Assembly: GCA_002406055.1 (NCBI GenBank)
Contig: DHMZ01000119.1
Coordinates: forward strand, 1 to 21,645
DNA from: Spirochaetales bacterium UBA4629
GTDB lineage: Bacteria; Spirochaetota; Spirochaetia; Sphaerochaetales; Sphaerochaetaceae
Reading direction: 5' to 3'
DNA: 21,645 bases
The notes under the pieces are model-generated. The model was given only the letters and a program-made list of their open reading frames with translations, did no database searches and was not told the origin of the DNA. Shown in pieces: positions 1 to 7,129 of the stretch; within the stretch, counting starts at the first letter, position 1, and every line of letters begins with the position of its first letter. The translations under genes were made by a program, and so were the position numbers.

Positions 1-699
1 GAACCTCTTATTAATAAATTAGATAATGAAACTTGGAGTATTGAGAATAATGGTGTTAGGTTTTTTCTCTTAAAGGGTAAAGAAAAAGCTTTGTTAATAG
101 ATAGTGGAATGAATGTTCCATATGTAAAAGCCTTAGCTGAAAAAATATGTAATTTACCTGTAAAACTACTTAATACTCATGCAGATATAGATCATATAGG
201 AGGAAATGATGAGTTTTCGTCCTTTATGATGCACCCTTCTGAAGCTATTAATTATTATAAAATACAAAAAAAAGTCGGCATAATTGAACCTGTCTATGAT
301 GGCGACATAATAGATTTAGGTGAGAGAGAACTTGAGGTTATGCTTACTCCTGGTCATACTCCAGGCTCGATTATGCTTCTAGATAAGTCAAAAGGTGTAA
401 TCTTCTCAGGTGATACTGTTCAAGATGGCAACATATTTCTTTTTGGTCCAATGCGCGATATCCACGCATATGTGTTAGGTCTTAAAAGAATTTCAAAGTG
501 GAAAGGCCAATATGACGTATTATATCCTTCTCATGGAAGCCTTCCTGTTGCTCCTTCTCTTATAGATAAATTAATAGATGGTGCCATAAGAGTTATTAAA
601 CACGGAACAGATGCGAAAGAAGCATATATTCTTGATCAAAAAGTTCTTGTTCATGATATAGGGTGTGCAAAGATAATAACTGAGGTAAAAGATGAATAG
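1..699 (+). CDS. MBL-fold metallohydrolase, 5' end outside the window
   Basis: The frame is open from base 1, so the true start lies upstream and the ATG at 91 is internal; about 232 residues are visible. Metallo-beta-lactamase fold motifs appear in order: an HADIDH motif followed by IGGN, then PGHTPGS, then SGDT, and a C-terminal SHG. These supply the usual two-metal ligand set of hydrolases such as glyoxalase II or lactonase-like enzymes, but the second position of the HxHxDH motif is Asp instead of His. There is no signal peptide in the visible part, so it is probably cytoplasmic. The stop overlaps the start of the next gene by 8 nt, which implies a shared mRNA. The fold is clear; the substrate cannot be told from sequence. 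Confidence 0.85.
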   Translation, partial: EPLINKLDNETWSIENNGVRFFLLKGKEKALLIDSGMNVPYVKALAEKICNLPVKLLNTHADIDHIGGNDEFSSFMMHPSEAINYYKIQKKVGIIEPVYDGDIIDLGERELEVMLTPGHTPGSIMLLDKSKGVIFSGDTVQDGNIFLFGPMRDIHAYVLGLKRISKWKGQYDVLYPSHGSLPVAPSLIDKLIDGAIRVIKHGTDAKEAYILDQKVLVHDIGCAKIITEVKDE

Positions 700-1192
700 A
701 GGAGAGGCTGCCTATAACTTTTTTCTTGAAGGTTATAACTGCACCCAGTCTGTTTTGATGGCCTATAAAGATTTCTTTCCCAAGGATTATTTTAGCTTAA
801 TCTTAGATTCTTCTTCATCCTTTGGTGGTGGTATGGGAAGACTAAGAGAAGTTTGTGGAACAGTTAGCGGGGCATTCTTAATCCTTGGAAGAGTTTATGG
901 ATATCATGAAGCAAAAGAGCGAGAGAAAAAAGCCAAGTTATATTCTCACATTCAAAACTTTGCCTCTCTCTTTGAAAAAGAAAATTCAAGTATAATTTGT
1001 AGAGACTTGTTGGGCCTAAAGGGTAAAAGTAGTCCAATTCCAGAAGAAAGAAATAGTGACTACTATATTCGTCGTCCATGTCCAGGATACTGTTTTTCTG
1101 CTGCTTCTATCCTTGAAAAATATCTTCAAGAGAATGGCATATTAAATAGTGATGGCGAGATAATTGTTAATTCTTTTCCTTTATCAAATTAA
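692..1192 (+). CDS. C_GCAxxG_C_C family protein (putative redox protein)
   Basis: A 166-residue protein of the C_GCAxxG_C_C family (TIGR01909/PF09719), small cysteine-rich proteins thought to have redox roles but without an established reaction. Visible conserved parts are the N-terminal NCTQSV (Cys17), GGGMGRLREVCGTVSGAF (Cys55; the usual CGAxSG is CGTVSG here), ICRDLLG (Cys103) and the C-terminal CPGYC followed by AASILEKYL (Cys130 and Cys134). Length is normal for the family. The ATG overlaps the end of the MBL-fold gene by 8 nt, with GAGGT a few bases upstream, so translation is probably coupled. Its 3' end overlaps the 3' end of the convergent tetR gene by 26 bp, leaving no room for a separate terminator. 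Confidence 0.85.
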   Translation: MNRGEAAYNFFLEGYNCTQSVLMAYKDFFPKDYFSLILDSSSSFGGGMGRLREVCGTVSGAFLILGRVYGYHEAKEREKKAKLYSHIQNFASLFEKENSSIICRDLLGLKGKSSPIPEERNSDYYIRRPCPGYCFSAASILEKYLQENGILNSDGEIIVNSFPLSN

Positions 1193-1727
1193 TTAAGTGA
1201 CTAATTCTCTTTACTTCGTCTTCCAAGTGTATCTCTTCTTCCTCTAATGCTAGCTCTAATCTAGTTAGTAATAGAGATGAAAAAAGTTCTGTAATAGTAT
1301 GATGGTAGAGTGGAGGAAGAGAAAATGATGAGATAACAACTTCTGCTTGTGAATTGAGCATTAGTGTTATCAACCTATACTCACTTTGACTTTCATTGTT
1401 TACGAAGTGTGTTGAGAAGATGACTCTTAACCACCTTCTATTTTCTTCTTTTAAAAATAAATTAATCCAATGAGAAGTTGCAGAGAGGAGAACATCTTGA
1501 ACGTTTCCATTTAAGTTTAAAGAGAAACCTTGCTTCATAAAGGCCTTGTGTCCTGAAGATATTATCTCACTAATTATTTCTTCTTTTGAGGTGAAATAGT
1601 TATAGAGAGTTGCCTTTGAGATATTAACTCTCTTTGCTAAAACTGAGAGAGAAAAGTTCTCTATCCCGTCATAAGCAATAATCTCAGATGCTTCTTTTAT
1701 AATTAACTCTTTTTTTGAGGCTGTCAT
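1167..1727 (-). CDS. TetR/AcrR family transcriptional regulator
   Basis: A 186-residue protein with an N-terminal TetR DNA-binding domain at about residues 8-55: helix 1 begins KKELIIKEASEIIAYDG, then the helix-turn-helix FSLSVLAKRVNISKATLYNYF and the KEEII capping helix. The rest is a divergent helical ligand-binding domain, so the effector is unknown. The ATG at 1727 has no Shine-Dalgarno. It lies 6 nt after a -10 element, so the mRNA is probably leaderless. An 18-bp palindrome sits inside its own promoter, arguing for autorepression. It converges on the MBL-fold/C_GCAxxG pair and is divergent from rplU, so the targets beyond itself are not evident from the layout. Confidence 0.9.
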   Translation of the reverse strand: MTASKKELIIKEASEIIAYDGIENFSLSVLAKRVNISKATLYNYFTSKEEIISEIISSGHKAFMKQGFSLNLNGNVQDVLLSATSHWINLFLKEENRRWLRVIFSTHFVNNESQSEYRLITLMLNSQAEVVISSFSLPPLYHHTITELFSSLLLTRLELALEEEEIHLEDEVKRISHLINLIKEKN

Positions 1728-1733
1728 AATATA

Positions 1734-1762
1734 AGAATACCAACCGAACGGTTGGTTGTCTA
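1734..1762 (-). promoter_or_regulatory. tetR promoter with TetR operator in the spacer
   Basis: On the minus strand, -35 TAGACA (1757-1762) is followed by a 17-bp spacer and -10 TATTCT (1734-1739). The predicted transcription start is at or next to the A of the ATG at 1727. An inverted repeat at 1739-1756, ACCAACCGAACGGTTGGT, has 8-bp perfect arms and a 2-bp centre and fills the spacer. This is the size and symmetry expected of a TetR-family operator. Repressor bound here would block RNA polymerase directly. The same site lies about 110 bp upstream of rplU, so an effect on that operon is possible but unsupported. Confidence 0.75.
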
Positions 1763-1866
1763 TGCTAGTTTTTTACTTATTTTTGTTTCTTTCAAACTTT
1801 TCCTTGTTGAACAAAAAATATGAAAAAGAAGAGAATCTTTGTAACTTAATTGAAAAGGACAAATAC

Positions 1867-2178
1867 ATGTACGCATTAGTAGAAATCCTAGGCAAGCAGT
1901 ACAAAGCAGAAGAAGGCAAGGTACTTCTTGTTGATAGAATCCCTCAGGAGGCTGGTTCCTCTTATGAGATTAGTAAGGTTCTTGCTGTCGTAGATGGAGA
2001 AAAGGCTGTTTTTGGCACACCATGTGTTGAAAATGCAAAAGTTCTCGCTACAGTCGGTGAAGAAGTAAAAGGCGACAAGGTGAAGGTCTACAAGTTCCGC
2101 AGAAGAAAGGGTTATAGAAGAACTCAGGGACATAGAGAGAAGTACACCCAGATTACAATCAATAAGATTGAATGCTAA
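1867..2178 (+). CDS. rplU: 50S ribosomal protein L21
   Basis: A 103-residue L21, the usual bacterial length: MYALVEILGKQYK at the N-terminus, the basic KVYKFRRRKGYRRTQGHR stretch that contacts 23S rRNA, and the closing YTQITINKI. The frame is open back to 1756, but that extension is hydrophobic, unlike L21 and has no ribosome site. The start at 1867 has AAGGA at 1855-1859 and matches the family N-terminus. It is the first gene of the conserved rplU-rpmA-obgE block. Every Gln codon is CAG, a bias shared with rpmA, phnD and the RloA/RloB-like genes here. No convincing promoter was found in the 110-nt leader. Confidence 0.97.
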   Translation: MYALVEILGKQYKAEEGKVLLVDRIPQEAGSSYEISKVLAVVDGEKAVFGTPCVENAKVLATVGEEVKGDKVKVYKFRRRKGYRRTQGHREKYTQITINKIEC

Positions 2179-2190
2179 GGAGGCAAAAGA

Positions 2191-2454
2191 ATGGCACATA
2201 AGAAAGGTGGTGGTTCAAGCCGCAACGGTCGTGATTCCAATGCTCAGCGCCTTGGCGTCAAAAGATTTGGTGGACAGCTTGTAAAGGCTGGTGAGATCAT
2301 TGTTCGTCAGCATGGCACAAAGATTCACGCAGGTGAGAATTGTGGCTGTGGTACTGACTATACACTCTTTGCTAAAGTTACAGGTACAGTAAAGTTCTAT
2401 GAAAGAAAGAATAGAAAGTACTGTTCAATCGTAGCTGTAGAGGCAGAAAACTAA
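2191..2454 (+). CDS. rpmA: 50S ribosomal protein L27
   Basis: An 87-residue L27 starting MAHKKGGGSSRNGRDSNAQR, the flexible N-terminus that reaches toward the peptidyl transferase centre. It begins directly with MAHKKGGG, without the cleavable N-terminal extension found in Firmicutes, and no Prp protease gene lies between rplU and rpmA, which agrees with a non-Firmicutes origin. A strong Shine-Dalgarno AAGGAGG (2177-2183) overlaps the rplU stop. One oddity is NCGCGTDYT where most L27 proteins read NVGxGxDxT, which puts two cysteines close together. Confidence 0.97.
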   Translation: MAHKKGGGSSRNGRDSNAQRLGVKRFGGQLVKAGEIIVRQHGTKIHAGENCGCGTDYTLFAKVTGTVKFYERKNRKYCSIVAVEAEN

Positions 2455-2470
2455 TTTATTTATCCATATT

Positions 2471-3526
2471 ATGTTTGGATTTTCAGACGAGACATATATT
2501 GATGTTCAGTCAGGCGATGGAGGCGCAGGTTGCGTCTCCTTCCGTCGTGAAAAGTTCGTACCTAAAGGTGGTCCGGATGGAGGAGACGGCGGAAGAGGTG
2601 GCGATGTCATCTTTGTCGTCAAAGACAATTTGAGAACTTTGGGTCACTTAAAGATGATCCGTGTTTTTCGTGCCGAAAATGGTCGTGGTGGACAAGGCGC
2701 AAGAATGTATGGCCGTGATGGAAGAGACATCGAAATTCCAGTTCCACCAGGAACAGTTATAAAAAATGCTGAGACAGGTGAGATAATTAAGGACCTTTCT
2801 GGAGAGGAGAGATTTGTCTTCCTAAAAGGTGGAAAGGGCGGTCTTGGCAATTGGCATTTCCGTACTTCAACGCATCAAACTCCTCGTTTTGCTCAGCCAG
2901 GAGAAAAGGGCGTGAGCATGAGAATAGGAGTTGAGCTTCTTGTTATAGCAGACATAGGCTTTGTTGGGTTTCCTAATGCAGGAAAGTCTAGTCTTTTAAA
3001 TCTATTAACAAATGCAAGAAGTAAAGTTGCTGGGTACCCATTTACTACTAAGATTCCACAGCTTGGAGTAATGAGAATTTGGGATAAAGATATTGTTCTT
3101 GCAGATATACCTGGTATTATTGAGGGGGCATCAGAAGGACAAGGTATGGGCTTCAAGTTCCTGCGTCACATATCTAGAACAAAGGGGCTTGCATACTTAG
3201 TTGATCTTAGTGATGACAATTACTTAGATGCCTATCAAATACTCAAGAATGAATTGGAAAAATACTCACCAGAGCTAGCAGATAAGCCATCAATTTTGAT
3301 TGGCACTAAGATAGATGAAGATGGCGCTGCAGAGAGATTTGAAGAGTTGAAGGAGAAATATTCTTCTTCGCTTACAGTTCTTCCTTTGTCTATATATGAT
3401 GATTCTCTTCTTGAGCCTGTAAAGGTTGCCTTTGCTAAATTAGCTAATGTAGAGAAAGAAGAGAAGATGGATGGAGGTTTTACCTCTAAAATGGATAAGG
3501 ATGCTTACTACAGAGATGAAGAGTGA
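2471..3526 (+). CDS. obgE: GTPase Obg (50S assembly/stress GTPase)
   Basis: A 351-residue Obg GTPase, acting in late 50S subunit maturation and growth control. The glycine-rich Obg fold occupies residues 1-158 (GDGGAGCVSFRREKFVPKGG and GGDGGRGGD). The G domain follows: P-loop GFPNAGKSS at 165-173, switch I Thr192/193, DIPG at 212-215, and G4 TKID at 279-282, where most Obg proteins have NKxD. TKxD also serves as G4 in Rho-type GTPases, so binding is probably kept. A short charged tail ends the protein. The ATG lies 16 nt after rpmA with no clear Shine-Dalgarno, so it may rely on re-initiation. Its end overlaps nadD by 11 nt. Confidence 0.96.
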   Translation: MFGFSDETYIDVQSGDGGAGCVSFRREKFVPKGGPDGGDGGRGGDVIFVVKDNLRTLGHLKMIRVFRAENGRGGQGARMYGRDGRDIEIPVPPGTVIKNAETGEIIKDLSGEERFVFLKGGKGGLGNWHFRTSTHQTPRFAQPGEKGVSMRIGVELLVIADIGFVGFPNAGKSSLLNLLTNARSKVAGYPFTTKIPQLGVMRIWDKDIVLADIPGIIEGASEGQGMGFKFLRHISRTKGLAYLVDLSDDNYLDAYQILKNELEKYSPELADKPSILIGTKIDEDGAAERFEELKEKYSSSLTVLPLSIYDDSLLEPVKVAFAKLANVEKEEKMDGGFTSKMDKDAYYRDEE

Positions 3527-4112
3527 GAAGAAAGCCATCTTAGGTGGAACATTTGATCCTGTTCATATTGGGCATATTAATCTCTTTCATTCAATTTCAG
3601 AATTTACAGATATTACAACACTATATGTAATTCCTGCCTATGTTTCTGCTTTTAAGAAAGGGAAAAAGTCTGCATCTTTCTCCGACAGAATGGCTATGCT
3701 AAACCTTGCAATCATAGACTATGCAGATATTTACCCATTAGATGCTCTTAACATAGTTGTTTCTGATTTTGAAGGAAAGAAAAAAGGCATAAGCTATACA
3801 AGCGAGACTATAAGAGAACTCTTTGACAAACTAGAAGATAATGGCAAGGTTAATTTTGTCATTGGTGATGATTTAATAGAAGGACTACCTCGTTGGCATG
3901 ATTACGAATACTTGAAAAGTTATGTTCGATTTTATTGTTTTACTCGTGATGGAGGAGAAAAGAAGAATCTTGAGGGTGTTGAAGTAATATACATAGATAG
4001 TCCTCAAACAATTGCATCAAGTACGATGTTTAGAGATGGAGAAGAGGGCTTAATTACGCCTTCTGTTATGGAGTATATAGAGAGTGAAGGACTATATCAG
4101 AATAAGAGATAA
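3516..4112 (+). CDS. nadD: Nicotinate-nucleotide adenylyltransferase
   Basis: A 198-residue protein that transfers AMP from ATP to nicotinate mononucleotide in NAD synthesis. The nucleotidyltransferase signature GGTFDPVHIGH is at residues 10-20, and the C-terminal ASSTMFRDG corresponds to the (I)SSTxIR motif. The reading frame extends upstream to 3471. The ATG at 3516 was chosen because it puts the signature at the usual distance from the N-terminus and gives the family length; the ATG at 3501 is an alternative. It overlaps obgE by 11 nt and yqeK by up to 29 nt, the common obgE-nadD-yqeK-rsfS order of many bacteria. Confidence 0.93.
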   Translation: MKSEKKAILGGTFDPVHIGHINLFHSISEFTDITTLYVIPAYVSAFKKGKKSASFSDRMAMLNLAIIDYADIYPLDALNIVVSDFEGKKKGISYTSETIRELFDKLEDNGKVNFVIGDDLIEGLPRWHDYEYLKSYVRFYCFTRDGGEKKNLEGVEVIYIDSPQTIASSTMFRDGEEGLITPSVMEYIESEGLYQNKR

Positions 4113-4662
4113 GGTTAAGTCTATGATCAAAGAGAGTAGATTTATCCATTCATTGGGAGTTGCCGAAACAGCAAGAATGCTTGCTGTGCGTTTCTCTCTT
4201 GATGAAGAGAAAGCTCTTATTTGTGGTATCTACCACGATAGTTATCGCTATAGCACAGATGAAAACACAGTGTCGCTTCTCTTAGCTAATGGATATAAAA
4301 TAGAGAAGGAAGAAGAGGATGATGTTATGCTTCTTCATGGTGCTCTTGCTTCTTTATATTTTGAGAGAGATACATTATTAGATGTAACTCAAGACATGAA
4401 GGATGCTGTTCGTTTTCATACTCTTGGCTCTCCTCGTATGGGCAAACTTGGTGGAATTATATATATTTCTGATTATATCGAACCTGGAAGGAAGCATTTA
4501 GAGGATAGCGATAGAATCAGAATACTTGAAAAGGAAACAATTGAGGAAATGGTTCTTTCTATAATAGAGATGCAACGTCCTTATTTTGTTAAAGAAGGAA
4601 TAAAAGAAGCAAAAATTTCTAGTGAACTTTACTCTTTTATTAAAGATGGTGGAAAATTATAA
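4084..4662 (+). CDS. yqeK: HD-domain hydrolase YqeK (Ap4A hydrolase family)
   Basis: A 192-residue HD-superfamily protein. Metal ligands are visible in family order: His22 (RFIHSLGV), His51-Asp52 (GIYHD), His85 (LLHGALAS), His112 (RFHTLG) and Asp130 in ISDYIEPGR. The last two motifs are diagnostic of YqeK. Members cleave diadenosine tetraphosphate symmetrically to ADP. The GTG at 4084 (GGAG 10 nt upstream) gives the full N-terminal helix usual in YqeK. The ATG at 4123 would also keep all the ligands but shorten that helix. It lies between nadD and rsfS as in many bacteria. Confidence 0.92.
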   Translation: MKDYIRIRDKVKSMIKESRFIHSLGVAETARMLAVRFSLDEEKALICGIYHDSYRYSTDENTVSLLLANGYKIEKEEEDDVMLLHGALASLYFERDTLLDVTQDMKDAVRFHTLGSPRMGKLGGIIYISDYIEPGRKHLEDSDRIRILEKETIEEMVLSIIEMQRPYFVKEGIKEAKISSELYSFIKDGGKL

Positions 4663-4673
4663 GAGGTATATAT

Positions 4674-5015
4674 ATGGATGAAAAGATTAAAGAAAAGGCA
4701 AGTAAGATAGAAGCATATTTAAAAGAACATAATGTTGGCGATGTTGTAGTTGTAGATCTCAACGATTGTTCTTGGGCTTCTTGTTTTGTTATTGGCACAG
4801 TAACAAGCGTTGGTCACCTCAAGGGTGTTGTTCATCAGCTTTGGGGCTTCTTAAATGAAATGGGACTTTCTGTTAATAATAGACATAAGACTCCTGGCGA
4901 TGATGGATGGGAATTAATTGATTGTGGTGATATTGTCATCCACCTAATGAGCTCAGATTTAAGAGAATTCTATAGTTTAGAGAAGCTATGGAAGGCTACA
5001 GAAGATCGAAAATAG
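4674..5015 (+). CDS. rsfS: Ribosomal silencing factor RsfS (Iojap family)
   Basis: A 113-residue RsfS, which binds L14 on the 50S subunit and blocks subunit joining when nutrients are short. Family hallmarks are an N-terminal helix, VVVVDLNDCSWASCFVIGT (the usual form has DxxxxSxxxDxFVI), the HQLW helix, and the C-terminal GWELIDCGDIVIHLMSSDLREFYSLEKLW. Length is normal. The ATG lies 11 nt after yqeK with a weak AGAGGT upstream. It is the last gene of the rplU operon, followed directly by a terminator. Confidence 0.95.
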   Translation: MDEKIKEKASKIEAYLKEHNVGDVVVVDLNDCSWASCFVIGTVTSVGHLKGVVHQLWGFLNEMGLSVNNRHKTPGDDGWELIDCGDIVIHLMSSDLREFYSLEKLWKATEDRK

Positions 5016-5020
5016 TTTAT

Positions 5021-5049
5021 AGAGAGCTTGCATTGGCTCTCTTTTTTTT
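5021..5049 (+). terminator. Intrinsic terminator of the rplU-rsfS operon
   Basis: A perfect 7-bp stem, AGAGAGC (5021-5027) with GCTCTCT (5036-5042), an 8-nt loop, and then seven T at 5043-5049. It begins 6 nt after the rsfS stop. Confidence 0.9.
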
Positions 5050-5099
5050 CGCTAAATATGAAGAATCGGTGAAGCCGGTAAAGTTTTAGTTAAAAAATC

Positions 5100-5128
5100 T
5101 TGTGCAACAAAAAACAACAGGTTACAAT
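5100..5128 (+). promoter_or_regulatory. Promoter of the lacI-phn operon, giving a leaderless mRNA
   Basis: -35 TTGTGC (5100-5105), exactly 17 bp, then -10 TACAAT (5123-5128). The ATG at 5137 starts 9 nt after the -10, so transcription should begin within about 0-2 nt of the start codon. No Shine-Dalgarno is present. TTGTGCAACAA (5100-5110) has 4-bp inverted arms over the -35 and could be part of a LacI operator, though this is weak. Upstream is an imperfect direct repeat, CGGTGAAG (5067-5074) and CGGTAAAG (5076-5083). Confidence 0.75.
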
Positions 5129-5136
5129 TCCAATAA

Positions 5137-6063
5137 ATGGCTACATTATCTGATATCGCAAAAAAAGCAAATGTATCGCCTGCAGCTGCTAGTAGGGTTT
5201 TAAATCATGATCCTTCCTTCGTTGTAAGCAAAGAAGTAAGGCTCGCGATTATGAAGGCTGCTGTAGAGTATGGATACAAAACACCTAGACAGAAGAAAGA
5301 AGATTACAGAGTAATCGAAGTTGGAATAGCTGATTGGCATATTGTTCCAGAATCAAGAAGAGATGAAATAAACTATGATGATCTAGTTCCTCTTTCAGAG
5401 ACAGGAGTTGATTATATATTTTCTCGCTTAGAAAAGGGTAAATCTAGAAAAGTTGATGCTATCATCGGGGTTGGAATCTTCAATAGTGAAGAAATTGATG
5501 AGCTTATGTTCTCTTCTACAAATATTGTTTTCTTGAACAATCATGATAAAGATATTCCTTTTGATCGAATGTTCATTGATTACAATACACCAGTTAAAAA
5601 ATCTTTTGATTATTTAATAAATAAAGGTCATAAGAAAATTGCCTTTATCACCGGATTAAGTGAAGAAAATGGCATTGTAATTGGACAGAGAAGAATTGAT
5701 GGCGTTAGAGCAATTATGAAAGAGAAGGGCGTCTATGATGAAGACTTATTCTTTATTGGAAGGATGGCCGATGAATCAGGAAAAGAGATGATAAACAAGG
5801 CTCTTTTAAGAAATCCTGATGCAATTGTTCTTGGTTCTCAGCTCTTAGAAAATGGTGTCATGGAGGTATATAATAAACTTGAAAATCCTCCAGAGATTAT
5901 TCTAAGAAGAGATATCGATTTAGGACACAAAGAATCAAATCATCCAGTTGTTAGAATGTCATCAGAACAGCTTTGGCAGATAACTTTAATGCTTATCTAT
6001 ATGAGGAGTAAGGCGGAAGAACCCCCTTTGACTGTTTATATAGAAGCGGCATTTGAAGAATAG
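5137..6063 (+). CDS. LacI family transcriptional regulator
   Basis: A 308-residue LacI/GalR-type regulator. Residues 1-23 hold the helix-turn-helix (MATLSDIAKKANVSPAAASRVLNHD), followed by the hinge helix region EVRLAIMKAAVEYGYKTPR, a spelling like that of the EbgR branch. The periplasmic-binding-protein-like core covers roughly residues 60-305, with FDYLINKGHKKIAFITG at the subdomain junction and DGVRAIMKEKG after it. The start is set by the family N-terminus, and the mRNA is probably leaderless. The gene ends 13 nt before phnD and is first in the operon, so it probably regulates itself and the transporter. LacI proteins usually sense sugars or nucleosides, so such control of a PhnCDE system is unusual; the ligand is unknown. 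Confidence 0.93.
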   Translation: MATLSDIAKKANVSPAAASRVLNHDPSFVVSKEVRLAIMKAAVEYGYKTPRQKKEDYRVIEVGIADWHIVPESRRDEINYDDLVPLSETGVDYIFSRLEKGKSRKVDAIIGVGIFNSEEIDELMFSSTNIVFLNNHDKDIPFDRMFIDYNTPVKKSFDYLINKGHKKIAFITGLSEENGIVIGQRRIDGVRAIMKEKGVYDEDLFFIGRMADESGKEMINKALLRNPDAIVLGSQLLENGVMEVYNKLENPPEIILRRDIDLGHKESNHPVVRMSSEQLWQITLMLIYMRSKAEEPPLTVYIEAAFEE

Positions 6064-6076
6064 AATGGAGGAAAAA

Positions 6077-7090
6077 ATGAAAAAAGTATTAGCTTTGGCA
6101 CTTGTTGTCATGCTCGCACTTAGCTGTGTATTTGCACAGGGTGCTAGTGAAGTTAAAAATGCAAAAGAAGTTAGTGAGCTTAATATCACATTTGTCCCAT
6201 CAATGGATGTCGACAAGATCGTTGTTGCAACAGAGCCACTAAAGAATCTTCTTAAAGATCAGTTAGCAACTCAGGGTTGGACAGTTGGCAATGTTAACAT
6301 CAACGTCAGCACAACTTATGAAGCAGCTGGTGAAGCTCTCGATGCTGGTACAACAGACTTAGCATTCATCCCTGCTGGAACATATGTTCAGTATGAAGAT
6401 GGTGCAACAGCAATTTTAACAGCTACAAGAGCTGGTAAGAGTGTTAACTCTGACAATCCTATTGATTGGAACAACAATGAACCTATAACAAATAGTGATG
6501 AACTTGTTGTTGGTTACCGTGCTCTTATCTACTCTGGTATTACAGAGAAGGCAAAGGCTTTAGCTGAGAAAGTTAACAAGGGTGAAGCTCTTACATGGGA
6601 TGAACTCAATGCTTGTTCTTGGGGTGTAAGTAGCACAACAAGTTCTGCTGGATACATCTATCCATCAGTTTGGCTTTATGACAGATACGGCAAGACAGTT
6701 GCTGATCTCGATAAGGCTGTTCAGACAGGTTATGCAGCTGCATTTGCAGGTCTTGCTTCTGGTATGTATGACATCGTTGTATGTTACGCTGACGGAAGAA
6801 TGGATTATGAAAAGAGTTGGCAGGCAGATTGGGGTAGACCAAATACAATTTGGGAAGACACAGATGTTATCGGTGTTACAGATTTTGTCATGAACGACAC
6901 AATCTCTGCTAGTAAGAACTCTGCTAAGATGACACCAGAATTTATCGCTGCTCTCCAGGATGCATTCATTGCTATCGCAAAGACAGATGAAGGAAAGGCT
7001 GTAATTAGTATTTATAACCACGCTGGCTACCAGAAGGCTGTTGATTCAGACTACAACGCAGCTAGAACAATTAACAAATTATTTAAGTAA
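6077..7090 (+). CDS. phnD: PhnD-family phosphate/phosphonate ABC transporter substrate-binding protein
   Basis: A 337-residue exported binding protein. The ATG at 6077 has GGAGG at 6067-6071; the frame is open to 6053 but that extension would precede the signal peptide. The signal MKKVLALALVVMLALSCVFA fits signal peptidase I cleavage after VFA, and Cys17 makes a non-canonical spirochaete lipobox possible. PhnD-fold features are TDLAFIPAGTYVQYED and the phosphate-gripping loop SSTTSSAGYIYPS, whose SSAGYIYP spelling I associate with firmicute-type PhnD proteins. The anion is probably phosphorylated, but phosphonate, phosphite, phosphate and organophosphate cannot be separated by eye. All eight Gln codons are CAG, indicating high expression, and a stable hairpin follows the stop. 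Confidence 0.88.
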   Translation: MKKVLALALVVMLALSCVFAQGASEVKNAKEVSELNITFVPSMDVDKIVVATEPLKNLLKDQLATQGWTVGNVNINVSTTYEAAGEALDAGTTDLAFIPAGTYVQYEDGATAILTATRAGKSVNSDNPIDWNNNEPITNSDELVVGYRALIYSGITEKAKALAEKVNKGEALTWDELNACSWGVSSTTSSAGYIYPSVWLYDRYGKTVADLDKAVQTGYAAAFAGLASGMYDIVVCYADGRMDYEKSWQADWGRPNTIWEDTDVIGVTDFVMNDTISASKNSAKMTPEFIAALQDAFIAIAKTDEGKAVISIYNHAGYQKAVDSDYNAARTINKLFK

Positions 7091-7098
7091 TTTTAAAT

Positions 7099-7129
7099 AT
7101 AAGATGGGTAGGTTCTCTACCCATCTTAT
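7099..7129 (+). promoter_or_regulatory. Intercistronic hairpin between phnD and phnC
   Basis: A perfect inverted repeat with 12-bp arms (7099-7110 and 7118-7129) and a 7-nt loop, core AAGATGGGTA/TACCCATCTT. No T-tract follows, so it is not a usual terminator. The phnC Shine-Dalgarno GGAGG (7130-7134) directly abuts the stem. Position and form suggest a 3'-end stabiliser that keeps phnD mRNA more abundant than the downstream genes, as seen in many binding-protein operons. It may also dampen phnC translation. Confidence 0.8.

Noticed and set aside
1756..1800. rplU promoter just downstream of the TetR palindrome (TTGTCT, TATGCT)
   Set aside because: The hexamers do not fall at a workable spacing, so I could not support a promoter from sequence alone.
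1756..1866. N-terminal extension of rplU to the upstream ATG at 1756
   Set aside because: The extra 37 residues are hydrophobic and unlike L21, overlap the TetR operator and promoter, and have no ribosome site, while ATG 1867 has AAGGA and gives the normal 103 residues.
5067..5083. Direct repeat CGGTGAAG/CGGTAAAG as a LacI operator
   Set aside because: LacI operators are inverted repeats with a central CG; this is a direct repeat, so it is mentioned only with the promoter.
6606..7021. Antisense open frames within phnD
   Set aside because: They are by-products of strong codon bias in phnD; no start signals and no protein-like features.
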